Shown here: in pieces, positions 20,953 to 34,130 of the stretch
Layout of the letters: every line of letters begins with the position of its first letter
Position numbering within the stretch: the first letter of the stretch is position 1
Source: Anisus vortex
Lineage: Eukaryota; Mollusca; Gastropoda; Planorbidae
Assembly (NCBI GenBank): GCA_949126835.1
Contig: OX421507.1
Span: 10,072,121 to 10,136,120 of the forward strand
Direction of reading: 5' to 3'
DNA: 64,000 bases
Notes under the pieces: model-generated
What the model was told of the DNA's origin: nothing
What the model saw: only the letters and a program-made list of their open reading frames with translations
The model's database searches: none
Program-made: the position numbers and the translations under genes

Positions 20953-21470
20953 AGGACTCCAACGTATACAGAACTGCGCAGCCCGACTAGTTCTCAAGAA
21001 GAAGAAGTCAAATGATATCAATCCTCTGCTCCGATCTCTGCACTGGCTACCGATCAACAACCAGATATCATATAAGCTGGCTTCCCTCTGTTATAGGTGC
21101 CTGAATAACTGTGCCCCGGATTATCTTCGCTCTTGTATGGAGCTCTACACCCAGTCCCGCCCACTTCGTTCGGCATCTGATGCGCTTACTCTGCGGATCC
21201 CTCGTGTGAGGCTAGTGTCCGCTGGGGAACGTTCATTTTCCTACGCAGGACCGTCCGCTTGGAATCACCTCCCACTACAGCTTCGCCAGAGCCCTAGCTA
21301 TGACACCTTCAGGAGCCGGCTGAAGACTCACCTATTTCGTCAGCAGAATTAGCGTATTACTACATATTTCGTTGTCTGTCTGTATTCTGTAACTGTCGTC
21401 TGCGCATAGAACTGTCACCAACGGGATATGCGCTATATAAGCACCGTTATTATTATTATTATTATTATTT
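20953..21470 (+). pseudogene. CR1/L2-like LINE 3' end with ATT-repeat tail
   Basis: An open frame from about 20,957 to 21,352 encodes the C-terminal part of a LINE RT: LQRIQNCAARLV, then LLRSLHWLPI, APDYL, SRPLRS, G.RSF and AWNHLPLQLRQSP, ending LKTHLF. These are the thumb and post-RT motifs of CR1/L2-like LINEs. The upstream RT is absent because of 5' truncation. The 3' noncoding end reads AACGGGATATGCGCTATATA and closes with (ATT)n, a usual tail for this group. A sister copy lies at 38,346-38,690. Confidence 0.85.
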
Positions 21471-21711
21471 TGTTATCTATCTATCTATCCATCTTTCCAT
21501 CTATCTATCGATATCTATATCTATATTTACATATCTATCTATTTATTTATCCATCTATCTATCTATACATATCTATCTATCTATATATATATAAATATCT
21601 ATCTATCTATCTGTCCATCTATCTATCTATCTATCTATCCATATCTATATCTATATATATACATATTTATCTATCTATCCATATCTATCTATATATATAT
21701 ACACATATAGA
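21471..21711. repeat. ATCT microsatellite
   Basis: About 240 bp of ATCT/ATCC/ATAT tetranucleotides. Similar sequence continues after the I-type LINE (23,066-23,135), so the LINE probably inserted into this repeat. Confidence 0.9.
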
Positions 21712-23065
21712 CACAGCTAAATACAATAGACACAATACAGAACCAAGCCCTGCGCCTCATCAGTGGGGGTATGAGATCTACACCCACAGCAGCGTGTGAA
21801 ATAAACTCAAACATTGAACCTCTGCAACTAAGACGAGACAGAGCAGCTTTAGAAGCAGTAGAAAGGTACAAAAGACTGGAGAATGACCACCCAAACAAAA
21901 TACTTATTGAACGCAACAGAACAGACCCAGAAAAGAAACAAAAGTCCCTATTGCAAATAGCAGACAAACTACAACAAAAACACCACCTCCCCCAAAACCG
22001 AGAACCAATTACAAGACATTCGCATTTACCCCCCGGTGGAAGACAAAGGCAACCAAGAATTAAAAACTCTTTGAACAACAAAAGTCTAACCAAAACATCA
22101 AACCCGCTAGAACTTAAAGTAGGTGCACTAGAAACCATCGAAAGCTATACAGATTCAGCCATCCACATCTATACAGATGGCTCAGCATTTAAAGCCACAA
22201 TAAATGCTGGACTAGCTAGGCGCTTACCTGATCTTCCGTGATAAAAAATGCCTTGAGATAAGTGCACCATGTGGGAACTATTGCACAAACTTTCAAGCAG
22301 AAATAGATGCCATGATTATTGCCCTTGAGACCGTGGAACATAAATATAACAACAAACATCTTGCCCCAGCAGATTTAATCATTTTCACCGACTCTCAATC
22401 AGCACTTCAAACAGTAGCAAGCGAAACCTCACCAAGCTTGAAAGAAATCACCCTATTAGAACACACACAGGACTACATAATACATACAACATCAACATAA
22501 CTCTACAATGGATATCAGGACATATTGGCATACCAGAAAATGAAAAAGCTGACAGACTGGCTAGAAAGGGAGCTAGCATGGACCAATATGAAAGACCTGT
22601 CAGCTACAACACAGTGTGCAACATACTAAAAAACAACTTTAAGGAGGAATGGCTAAATCAATAGGCTCAGGGAACAACTGGAAGAAAAATGTACAGAGAA
22701 ATGAATCAGCCCAACAAACAAGACAACATAAAGTTCCTCCCCCGCAAAGAACAATGCACTATATTCCAGTTGAGAACAGGACATATAGCACTCAACTCAC
22801 ACCTAAATAGAATAAACCCAATTCACCCACCTAACTGCAGACTTTGTCCCTGCCCACAAGTAACTGTAGACTACTTCCTGCTTGAATGTCCTGAGCTGAC
22901 CGACCTCAGATACACTCTGCTCCCCCCTCAACCTACCTTTACCAACACACTATATAGCAGTATGGAACAACTGAAAAAAACATGTAAATATGTTTGTCTG
23001 GCATTGACTGCAAGAGAGCAAACAGCTCTGCAGACTGGCTAATAAAAGAAGAAGAAGAAGAATAT
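21712..23065 (+). pseudogene. I-type LINE 3' fragment with RNase H
   Basis: The 5' part encodes IQNQALRLISGG, a post-RT motif. RNase H motifs follow: HIYTDGS (first Asp, near 22,170), IFTDSQSAL (near 22,380) and a WISGHIGIPENEKAD-type motif (near 22,510-22,550). The C-terminus has a Cys/His cluster (CRLCPCPQVTVDYFLLEC). RNase H after RT is typical of the I/Jockey-group LINEs, which include snail nimbus. The frame is broken near 22,240 and 22,500 and by a TAG at 22,662. It ends in (AAG)n at 23,043-23,065. Confidence 0.85.
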
Positions 23066-24593
23066 ATATCTATATAAATATATATCTAACTATATCAGGC
23101 TATCTATATAAATATATATCTATTTATCTTTTAATCTGTGATTGAAACCATCTACTTGTCTATAGTTCTATATATAGACCCATAGTTATGTAACAAAAAA
23201 TTATTTTATTTTTGAATATAATAAAATAATTCTCACTAGATGTCGAGCATCCACACACACACAAAAACTTCTCTTTGTGAAAAGTATTATTCTAAGATGT
23301 AAAAAACAAGAGAATGAAGTGCAGCATGAACCAGATTAAACCAAGCAGATAATCCGATGATGAATGAACCAGCCCGGAAAGCCATGAATTCTAATGTACG
23401 ACAGGTCTGTTATTTGTCATTCTGACATTTAATTCTTCGATTTCCACAATTCTAAATCATAATCTATATACTTTTTATAAAATATTTTATAAGGTTATGT
23501 TCATAGAATATAAAGACTTGTCAGCGTTTTGAATAAGAAAAAATCTCTTTGGCTTCTTTTAAAATTGTCGAACGCTATAAAAATGATTTTTTTAAATACT
23601 TTTATTTTACCCAGAAGATCCGGGCAAAGACTTTCTGACTTGGACAACTACTTAAGGCTAAATATGCCTTTTCCTGTCAATTTTTAATTAGAGCCTAACC
23701 GTAAATCGCCTCGGATATTTACCTAGGTCGAATATATTTTTTTTTTGACTGGGCAATTATTAAGCAAACTAATTTTTTTGTTTTTTTTATCATGATCAAA
23801 CTTTGTTTCATATTGTTAGATCCGGACTTTTAATAGCATTGACCCGGCATCTGGTAATGGCAACACCACACATTATCTTTATTCGATATGTCATGGTGAA
23901 ACGTTTGAAGCCGATCGCCAGGTTTCGCCACTTCTCTAACTTCATTGTGATAAGCCTTTATGTCTTAAGCTTTACATATCTTTATTCGTACCATAACAAA
24001 CTTACAGAATGTTACTTATTAAAGAGAGGATTGTAATTGTAGCCTTCTATATTTATCTGGGAGTAAAAGCCACTCTTGCATTATCAAATGATTTAAAAGC
24101 TTTTCAAATATTTAAAGACTACATGACTACAGGGTAAAAGTTGAAATAACTTCTCCCCACACCCAGGCAAACAAATAGCTGTCGAGTAGTCTAAATTTGG
24201 CAATGCATTTAAAATAATTTTTTTTTTTAAATCTGTATATCCTTTTCTTTTTATATTAGATATTTATGTTGTTCTTCTGAGTCAAAAAATATTATTTTGT
24301 GTGGCCGTTTATAAATACGCCAAGCGATCTTTGCCTCATCCACCCTTGGTCACAAGTCACCACAAAAAGTAAAACATCTCTTCGCCAATATGTCGTCTCA
24401 AAACTGTGCTTCCTTCTCCACACAAAAAAAATTCCTATTTCAAAATTACCTTGTTTCAAATGGCTGTTACTATCAATGGCGTAAACGAATTACGATAAAC
24501 ACTATGCTTAATGTACTTAATTAAGTCCACATTTTCCCTTGTCACGTTTCGTCGCAAATGTTGGGCCCTCCCACTTCCTCAACTACGCACATG
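23066..24593. other. AT-rich unassigned stretch
   Basis: Starts with the right-hand remainder of the ATCT/ATAT microsatellite to about 23,135. The rest is A/T-rich with no recognised motif. Confidence 0.45.
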
Positions 24594-25735
24594 CAGGGAC
24601 GTATTTAGAATTGTGGGGGCCCTGTTCTCAAAATTATGTTGTTGGTTCTCGTGGCCTCGCCTCTGCCTTCCGACATTGCTGTGTTAGCCTGTGTACAATG
24701 TTGCTGATGCTGAATGATAACCAAGCTCACTTCACTTGTCTTTATTAAACATTGAGACTCTAAGTGCTTTACGAACAGCTAATTCTTCAATGATGTCATT
24801 AAAGTCCAATTCACGCAAGATGTCTGATTCAATGCCGAGCAGACATTTTCTACTGAGTCATGGTTGTTGGCAACCTGTTCTCTTATCAACTTCAAGATCT
24901 TTGTCATACATTTTTTACACGTTTCACAGCTGCCTGTTGAATTTCATCAGCTGGCATACCGGTATTGTTAAGTTGACCAAAGAATCAAATCGTTCACAAA
25001 CATTATTGTATGCATTGATACCCTGATCAAGTGATTGCTTCAACTGGTCTATAACTGGAAGAAAACTGCCCACACTGAACTTCTCTCTTGGTGACAACTC
25101 TGCCTCTTGTGCCTGTACATTGTCCAGTGATGTCACACAAACACTGCGACGACGTCACTGGTATTCATTCCCAGACTTCGCTTTCCCATGAGCGTCATAC
25201 TCATCAAAGCTGTTTCGATTGGATTCAACACATTTTTTTTAGAGAGATTTGATGCCAGCAACGACCATGTTGATGCCTATTTGTGGGTCTTTAGGGACTC
25301 TACTTGAGGCATTGAAACTTTCTAAAACATCATACCATCATGCTAATGCGATAGCTGCGAGTTAAGCTATGAAAAAAGCTTACACACAAACAAAACAACT
25401 TGCCTTCTGATGGAGAAAAACATAGCTATGAACGATTTGCACCATCCGCCATTTTAAGTTCGCCTGATAAACAGATGCTTGGTACATTTACGAATGGGAA
25501 CTGCTAGCCTGTTTCTTATATTTACTTTCCATCTCCTTCTTATCACAATGTTGAATGCAATCAGGCCCATTAACAAACCGATAGTCTATGAATCGTTTAC
25601 TAGGTTGATTTGGCCATAATGTAACATTAGTGATAATTACGTCGTTCACCGTGCGCTTGTATAACAGCACTATTCTAATAGCTAAAGGAAAAGTCTAAAA
25701 AATGGAACATGTGGAACATGCCTAATACGCCACTG
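24594..25735 (-). mobile_element. hAT transposon (hAT-A), decayed, exact 8-bp duplication
   Basis: 1,142 bp bounded by CAGGGACGTATTTAG and, reversed from the right, CAGTGGCGTATTAGG. It is flanked on both sides by CGCACATG (24586-24593 and 25736-25743), a perfect 8-bp target duplication as made by hAT transposases. The minus strand encodes SVGSFLPVIDQL and other traces of a TTF/ZMYM-type hAT transposase, with shifts and deletions. A fragment of the same family lies at 55,431-55,560. Confidence 0.85.
24924..25136 (-). pseudogene. hAT transposase fragment (TTF/ZMYM type)
   Basis: A 70-codon open piece with the motif SVGSFLPVIDQLKQSLDQ and a short NAYNNVCERF stretch, as in the central part of ZMYM1-like domesticated or mobile hAT transposases. 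There is no BED/TTF finger and no intact catalytic part, so it is not functional. Confidence 0.65.
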
Positions 25736-26310
25736 CGCACATGACATCATTTATGGACGATCTACACCGACTGAATGTAAAATGTCTTAATAAAAACCAG
25801 ACAAACCTTCCCACTCTGGAGTCAAGGGCGTAACAATGTTCAGAAGTGAACCTTGGAGGCACACCAAGGTTCTGTCCGGGCGCCAGTCACCACACAGCAC
25901 GCCGAAGGTTACGGTATTTGCAGCCCATGCACAAACTGTGGAATTCCCCCTCGGATCATTATCGTGGTGACTGGCCCGTATACCTGCAATGTCGCCCGGT
26001 AGCACAATTCCTATACTATAGGTGTGGGCATCCAGGAACCGGGGCGGGTTTTGAGACGGACTGCTGTGCTCATTGTTTCCTCCCCGCCAATGCTCGTGGC
26101 ATCTCGGCGGTGCAATGAACCTATAGGGCCGCGAATTAATGAATAGGGCCGCACCCCATGCGTTTGACCCGCCCGTGTATTCTTAATGTAAACGTATCGG
26201 CGGTTCTCACACTTCGCCAGTCTATGAGGCCCATGGGTAAAGAAGTGACCTCCACCGACCAGCTTATTTCTCCCTGCACTCGTTATGAACGTGTTTGTTT
26301 AGCAGGTTAC
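25736..26310. other. GC-richer block of unknown origin
   Basis: From about 25,795 the sequence is richer in G+C than its surroundings and begins with a perfect 9-bp stem (GAACCTTGG / CCAAGGTTC, 7-nt loop, 25848-25872). ATAGGGCCGC occurs twice near 26,125 and 26,145. The open frame at 25,846-26,118 shows no family I know. It could be a LINE 5' region. Confidence 0.4.
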
Positions 26311-29096
26311 ATGTTTACGATGCATGGAGTATAAACGTCTTTTGACAGACAAGCAACACAATAAAAGAACAAGACTTGTTTCAACATTAAACATTAACTC
26401 TGTAGCCAAGCTTACACAACATTTTAAAACTACTTTATACTCTATTCAGTACAATATTATCATAACCAGTACTTCAATCGTTTTCATTATCATTCTGACT
26501 AAGCAAAAGCCGGGATATTGGCTTTCGGTTCACTGGTTCTGCATAAATCCAATGATCCGTTTGGTCCGAAGGGTATTTTACTTACGACAATATATATATT
26601 ACAGAGAAAGAAAAAAAAAGCCAAAACAAGCGATAGTAGATCAAAGGCAAATATCACCATAACGCACTCCATAGTTCCCCACTGCGCTTGTTTATCATTT
26701 AAAGACATGGACGGCTTCACTTTTAGAGGGTAAAATAGATCTTAAGACTTTAAACATCGATTATTTAACGAAATCAAAAGAACGGGCGCATTTTCTGGAA
26801 GTCTTGTCCAAATGTGACCTTGATCACTGTAACTAGCCTTAGCTGCCAAAATGCTCGTACGGTGTTTAGGTTTCTTAAATTAATGGTTCAAGTAGCAAAC
26901 TGGGAGACTCATGCGCGCACACTGGACTGATCATTCGATTTGTTACTTGAACAACTTCTCATGCGAGTTTACAGGCCAAGTCAAGACGGAGGTGCGCATT
27001 CAAATTCTAACAGTACATTGTACTGGTCCTATATTGATCCAATATTGGGCTAATATTTTAACCAAAATTTAAATCTTGGTATAATGTTGGATATATATTG
27101 GGCCAATAAAGCGTGCTGGTAAGATCAGGCACTTGCTTGAGCTTGCGCACCTAATTTTCAGACATTTACATCGTTTTACGTTGACTGCACCTCTAGAAGC
27201 TTGTTTTCTCCCTCATGGGAAAGCGGAGGGAGGGGGCAGGGAGTGGGAGGGTACATTTAGGTTTTGCGCTCGATGGATTTACGTTCTTGTAATGGTATTT
27301 GAAGGTAGAGGGTGAATACATTTCCATTGAAAGAGCGGTTTTTTTCAAAAGTCGCTCAGTCCACATTTTATCGTAATTGAGTTAACACTTGAACGAGACT
27401 CGATACCATGAAAGCTTTCATGTAGACATACTTGATTTTCTAAATACGTGTTCTATTATTGAAAAAACTGTAATTAAAATCTGGTCTTTTTTCGCAAAAC
27501 TGGCCCAGGCCATTGCAAGCAATCATCCAAAACTCTCTCAATCCACTGGCCATGCGCATTGGAACGCAAATGATATTTCCGCGACAAAATATGGCGGATG
27601 AGTCCTTAAGAATCCGTAGACTTGCCTGAGATGTTTACATCGATGTATAAAGTTGACAAGTCAGAAAAAGAACACACACACACACAAAAAGATTAAAAGA
27701 ATATCCTATGTAAGAAATAATCTAAATCTGACAAGACGTGTTGGTTGCAATCACACAAATATTTGGTTTAAATGATTTCAAGACTCGATCGATACAGTGA
27801 ACACAAGGCACAGGCTAACGAATATGATAGGTTAGCTTACTAGCATACAGACTTACAATGTGATTAAAAAATTAATATATCTATCTATTTTGTAGGTAAA
27901 AGTTTAATCTTTGCTATTTACATTTGAGGTAGGCTATATATTAAAAGCTATTATGATTATGTAAATGCCTTGTTCATCTTATTTGTTTGCCTAGTTAAAT
28001 AAAGATTCTTTCTTTTTCCTCTGTAGGATTTTTCATCTGCTTCATAACAGCAAACATATAGTTGATCAGGATACTGCTACTTGTATGAAAAGTCCATTGG
28101 ACTGAGTGAGTTTTGAAAAAAACTATCAAATTTTGAATTCATATTTTTTTAAATTATTCTAGATAGATTTTTATTCTTTCTCAAATTAACTTAGATTTGA
28201 TTTCTACACAAATAGAAACGATCACATTTTCAATAGAAATGTTCTTTATCGTGAAAACTAAAATTGTTTACATGTCTCCAAACTTGAAAAAGTGGTCTGA
28301 GTTACTTTTGAAAAACCGCTCTTCATTTCTGACGGGCGTAAAGTCTAGTATTTTCATCTCTCAAGTGTACTCGACATCAGATGTTGCTAGACATAGCATT
28401 GCTCTGATCACACAACCTTCTTTTAAATCGTGACACACACAAAAATGGATTAATTAACTCAACTCATTTGTCAAAATAATATAAAATGATAATTTTCCCT
28501 ATTCGTAAAACTTGTCTTTCATGCACTGTGTTTAAAATTTTATGTAATAAATAACTTTGTCAAGTTCACTAACCTGGGAGAGTTTAACCCGGTCATGACT
28601 GGGTCAGGCAGGTCAAAATAAATTTAATGCGTTTTTTCAAGCTCGTTGGGTCGCCTGGTAATGATAACAAGGCGTTTCCGTACACGATTCTTGCTCGTGA
28701 GAAGAAACTTACAACAAAAAAATAAGCTAAAATTATTTGAATATACACGGCGAACGTTATTCTTTTGTAAACTCTATACTTGACATTTCGCAGGATAGAC
28801 CAATTCCTTCCTTGTTTTGTATGCGTTGTGTTTTTGTTGCAATCCTCAGCGGCCATTGAGGCAGAAGACATCTGTACGAACGAACCACATCGAATGATCA
28901 CGATACGACGCTGTGATCTCACGTGATCGAGTCTTATGCCGGCGTGACAGTTCCAGCTAGATTCCCCATCGGGAAGAGACAGCAACGCCGCTGGCCGGAA
29001 TTGATTTCCGTATGATTGTGTTGTTGTAGTTTTTATCACCGAAACAAATAAGGTGCGGTTTTTGACAAGTTCTACGTGTGCGATTGTTGCTGCGGC
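26311..29096. other. Unassigned, mostly AT-rich
   Basis: No element or gene recognised. About 27,010-27,110 has near-palindromic pieces (AGTACATTGTACT; CCAATATTGGGC) that may be a decayed MITE. The 148-codon minus-strand frame at 28,593-29,039 has no recognisable domain. Confidence 0.4.
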
Positions 29097-29177
29097 TTAA
29101 CCCTTCCCGTACCGACCTACTTCTATCTATGCTGCCTTCAGTTCCGCTATATACGCGCCCGGGGATGTAAGGGTTAA
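29097..29177 (-). mobile_element. 81-bp TTAA-flanked MITE, copy 5
   Basis: TTAA, CCCTTCCCGTACCGACC, then CTATATACGCGCCCGGGG and GGGTTAA. Same orientation as copy 4 and nearly identical to it. Confidence 0.8.
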
Positions 29178-29439
29178 TAAATAAATATGGACACCATGAA
29201 GAGATTTCTGACAGCGATTCATGACCCGATGAAGAATATATCGCCCTTTGCAAGCCCTAAGGTGACGAATGATGACCAATTAATGTGGCCTAAAATGCTG
29301 TTACCAAGATTTTATTAATTAACTGTCCGATTAAGTAAACCTAGTCAAGATTTTTAAATACACATAGTGTAGGAGTGGCTGAGTTAATAATTTGGACCGC
29401 AGTCAATAAATAGTTAAATATGTGCCCGTTTAGGCTGCG

Positions 29440-30720
29440 TTCTATGACTAGCCCATTTATGATTGACATTCGGACCTTAGTCTCAGACTGATCAGTCAAT
29501 GCTTACATTTGGACTTCTGTCTCAGACTAATTTGTCAATGTTAACATTCGGACTTCTGTCTGAGACTGATCTGTCAATGTTAACATTCGGACTTCTGTCT
29601 GAGACTGATCTGTCAATGTTAACATTCGGACTTCTGTCTGAGACTGATCTGTCAATATTAACATTCGGACTTCTGTCTGATACTGATCTGTCAATGTTAA
29701 CATTCGTACTTCTGTCTGAGACTCTTCTGTCAATGTTAACATTCAGACTTCTGTCTGAGACTGATCTGTCAATGTTAACATTTGGACTTCTGTCTGAGAC
29801 TGTTCTGTCAATGTTAACATACAGAATTTTGTCTGAGACTGATCTGTCAATGTTAACATTTGGACTTCTGTCTCAGACTGATCTGTCAATGTTAACATTC
29901 GGACTTCTGTCTGAGACTGATCTGTCAATGTTAACGGAATTCTGTCTCAGACTGTTCTGTCAATGTTAACATTCGGAGTTCTGTCTCAGACTGATCTGTC
30001 AATGTTAACATTCGGACTTCTGTCTCAGACTATTCTGTCAATGTTAACATTAGGACTTCTGTCTGAGAGTGATCTGTCAATGTTAACATTCGGAATTCTG
30101 TCTCAGACTGTTCTGTCAATGTTAACATTCGGAGTTCTGTCTCAGACTGATCTGTCAATGTTAACATTCGGACTTCTGTCTCAGACTATTCTGTCAATGT
30201 TAACATTAGGACTTCTGTCTGAGAGTGATCTGTCAATGTTAACATTCGGAATTCTGTATCAGACTGTTCTGTCAATGTTAACATTCGGACTTCTGTCTGA
30301 GACTGATCTGTAAATGTTAACATTAGGACTTCTGTCTGAGAGTGATCTGTCAATGTTAACATTCGGACTTCTGTCTCAGACTGATCTGTCAATGTTAACA
30401 TTCGGACTTCTGTCTGAGACTGATCTGTCAATGTTAACATTCGGACTTCTGTCGGAGACTAACCTTTTTATCTTAACGTTCGCACCTCAGTCTCCGGCTG
30501 ACCTTTACAGTTTGAAATTCGGACCTCAGTCTATAGTTAGCCTATTTATATTTAGCATTTCGACCTCAGTCAATGACTGACCTGTTAACACGCAAATATG
30601 TCCTCACAGCCTATGAGTGATCTAAATAATATGTTTACGTTTGACCCTCTGTACATAACTAGCCTGTTTATATTTGACATTCGGGATTTCCGTCTATGAC
30701 TGACCTATTTATGCTAAAAT
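29440..30720. repeat. 39-bp minisatellite with 156-bp higher-order unit
   Basis: About 25 well-kept 39-bp units (CTGATCTGTCAATGTTAACA, then TTCGGACTTCTGTCTGAGA) at 29,500-30,470, with diverged units on both edges. Since 39 is 13 codons, frames on both strands stay open (MLTFGLLSETDLS per unit on plus). Four successive variants repeat as a 156-bp block (29,963-30,118 and 30,119-30,274). Diverged edges and a uniform centre fit unequal crossing-over. Confidence 0.9.
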
Positions 30721-33062
30721 TATATTTCATTCACATGATTAAAAAAAAACAAACAACGCAAAAATACAAACATTATCGATTTATTTCACGAAAATAACAA
30801 GAGACCGCTTTCTCCTTACTTGTCATAAACACAAGCAGCGCGAGAAGCCGAAGAAATGAAACGCTGATTTTTTTTTTAAAGGGAGAGAACAAACAACAAC
30901 ACTAACCAGATTTGGCAACACAAACTTGAATGCTTACGGTGAACGTCTAAGTTTAGTCTACTGGAAAAAAAATGTCTTCAAGCACCGTTGTATGACGTCA
31001 TAGCTTATCGAAATTTGGTGAATTCTACAACACTAGGGTCAGTTAGGGAGCGGTTTAGACTAAGTCGCCGATTCGCTAGTTCGAAATTTTGTATGTGTTA
31101 TTAAACAAATTATTGGATTATGTGTTTTTTTTTACTTGACATCCACTAGCACTGTTGGCAACTATTCGAAATGGAGCTTGTAAAAACGCTTGCTTAAAAT
31201 TAAAATTGTGTTTATGTATTTATAAAAAGTCAATAATGCAAAACAACTCTTTTTCTGCCAGGAATAGCTCTGGTATAAAAAAAAGTGTAAGACTTTTTAA
31301 TATTTAAATTGCATTATTATATCAAATGTGTGTTTCGGCGTATAGAACCAACCACTTACTACATGTAGAAATAAAACATCAATGGATAAAGTCTCCTAAA
31401 ATATTGTTTGTACCTATTGATGCAAGCGGAAGCTATACATTTCATACACTTTATTTATAGTAAATTTTCACTTTTCCATATTCATATAGGCGAGTAAAAA
31501 AACACCTATAATTAGAACAATACGATAAAAAGGAAACTAAAGTGACTTTATAAGTAAAAACAGATGTGAAGGAAATAAAATTTTATAGATAAGTTAAAGC
31601 ATATTATAGTTTAACAATGGCGGGCGCTTTTGTCATCAAGACTACTGTTTCGGTAAACAAAATCGTAAAAAGTAAACTTATAATATATAAAAATAAATTA
31701 CTTTAAAAACAGTATCCATTTATTTTAGAATCGCGCCTAAAATAAAAAAAATAATTCTTTTATGACCAATACTTGAATATTTTAAATTTGAAGAGAGGAC
31801 ATAATAATATTGTGGGCGTAGTGTAAATACATTTACAATTTCTCCGTTGGTAGAAACCAATTTTACTATTTATTTCTAAAAAAATTGGTTGGTCATTGGT
31901 AGCAATTTTGTCAATACAACGAGTACTGGGAGATTCAACGGTTGTTGGATTCTATTGTAAAGATAAAGACAAGTGGAATATGACAATCATATAACAACTA
32001 TTCCAAGATTGAGCATTAATTCAATATCCCCTGAAATTAGCTTATTGGAAAATGAGCGCCCACGATTTCAATTATTCAAACTGAATTTGAAAATGTTAAA
32101 AAATTCGGTCATTAAAAAAAAAATCTACATTTTAGTGCACTTCTAAAATCAAATTAATGATTTTAAAACAAAATGTCAAATATTTTATTTTGTAATCCTT
32201 TAAGAAGTTTTAAGATTAAATATTGAAAATGTTGCACATTTCATTTCTCGAAATTATTTTTTTCTGTTTCTTATGACGAAAAATGTCATTTGCTGACATT
32301 AATATAACAAAACAGTAAAGAAGGTTCCTCCAAAAAAGACATACAGAAATACTAAACACCTTACACGAATCCATAAATCAGCCGCTTTCAGATAGGTATT
32401 TACCAATGTGCACTATAAATTGTAAACAAAAAAGTTGGAAACCGATTTGGCGGTGAAGTGGGGAGAAAGGGTTTAGGGTAAGTGGCTGAAAAATTTGATA
32501 CAATTTGCTGGAAAGTGCTTCAAATATATGAGCCAGGTTGCAACTCGCTGGAAAAAAACGAAAAGTGGGTAAAAATTAGAAATAGATTTACAAAAATATA
32601 TGTATAAGACAGTAGTTTAATTCAAAAGAATAATTTAATTCATATTGTAAATAAACAAATAAATTACCTAAGCTTATATCTAAATAGTTTCATTCAAATT
32701 TTACAGAAAACGGAAACAAACAATGAAACCAATGAACAACTTAAGACGTAAACAATCTTTAAAAATGTGTTGCTGTTTTTTAAAACTCCAAAGCTTTAAG
32801 ATTTAATTAATAAGAAATTAGGCCTACATTTATTGATATTATTTAATAATTATTTTGAAACCAGATTTCTTCTGAAAATCAATAAAAACAAAACGGGCCT
32901 GCGGTGTATTGATATCAAAATTAATCCATTGGTCTTTTTTTCCCATATCACTGTGTATCTTATAGACCTGAAACATAATATTTAGCATGATATTTAAATA
33001 AGAAATAAAGATCTTGTGTTAAAACTGTATTCTTTTTTTAAAGCTGGAATAGTTTAAATATT
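30721..33062. other. AT-rich unassigned stretch
   Basis: Strongly A/T-rich with no coding frame, inverted termini or known element that I can recognise. Confidence 0.5.
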
Positions 33063-33201
33063 CTTTTTTTTTCTATCTATCTGCCTATATATCTTTCTAT
33101 CAATCTATCATCTATCTATCTATCTATCTAAGTAACTAGCTAACTAATTATCTATCTATTTCTAATCTATTTGTTTATGTATCTATTCATGCATCTGTCT
33201 G

Positions 33202-33271
<70 letters not shown>

Positions 33272-33325
33272 CATCTATCTATCTATCTATCTGTCCATCT
33301 ATCTACCAATAAATCTATCTTTGTG
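33063..33325. repeat. ATCT microsatellite
   Basis: About 260 bp of ATCT tetranucleotides; the central ~110 bp is nearly pure. Confidence 0.95.
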
Positions 33326-33965
33326 TCTGGCTATTGTTTCAACTGTACTGTCATATCCCCTTTAACATTTCCACCAAGGCTAGTTTTATGCTTTAGATCT
33401 CAGTCACGCACACACGCACACACACCCGCACACACACACATTCACACACACTCACACATCAGTTTTTTTTGTCTTTGGCTTAAAACAAGTATATCTTTAT
33501 TCCCTGATTCAAATACAGATTCCCCACTAAGCAAGTCTACTGGGTATGATCACGAAATTTCCTCATCTACACCATTGTACTAATAATTTTTTTTGCTTGC
33601 GTTTATGAAATGAGATACAGTATTTTGAGCAAACGATCGATTACATTAGCAATAATACACTGACCGCTTTATACTTGTATTACAATAGAAAAAACAACAA
33701 CAAACACTTCGAGCATTCGACACGTTTATTTATAGACACAGTGTCCAAGTGTCATTTAGAAATATAAATACTAGTAAAAAAAAAAATAAAGTTTCATATT
33801 TTCTTTCTTTCAGAAGTCAATTGAGTCTACAATATCACTCTTTGATTTTTCACAATCTCCTTGCTTGGGAAACGTGTTAATTTGTATTAAACAATCTGTA
33901 AATTATATACATTACGATACAAAATAGTATTGTTTTCGTACGTTACAACTATCTTATATTGGTAA
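33326..33965. other. Unassigned with a CA repeat
   Basis: A CA-rich microsatellite at about 33,408-33,458; otherwise nothing recognised. Confidence 0.6.
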
Positions 33966-34130
33966 TTGACGCTCCTTCTATACAGAATAATCTTGCGTCG
34001 TACTCACAGATCTAGTTTTGCATTTTGCTAAGTATTTTAAATGATCTCAGATATTCGTTTTTTTCCAGGTTTGTTCAGGCAACCCATTCTATGTTGGGAT
34101 ACCACTCGAAAAGAAGATTACTTATATGCA
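33966..34130 (-). repeat. R1 repeat copy
   Basis: Minus strand: GCTCCTTCTATACAGAATAA, a diverged middle, then GTTTGTTCAGGCAACCCATT and CGAAAAGAAG. It ends at TTATATGCAT as the plus-strand copies begin. Confidence 0.75.

Noticed and set aside
26324..26733. Overlapping 112- and 71-codon frames
   Set aside because: No motif, poor composition and frames on both strands; treated as chance.
28593..29039. 148-codon minus frame with a hydrophobic stretch
   Set aside because: No recognisable domain and no homologous repeat; composition like chance frames nearby. Only a protein search could rescue it.
29499..30580. Long frames encoding repeats of MLTFGLLSETDLS, as if a repeat protein
   Set aside because: They exist because the 39-bp unit is a multiple of three. 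The opposite strand is equally open and units vary without regard to codons.
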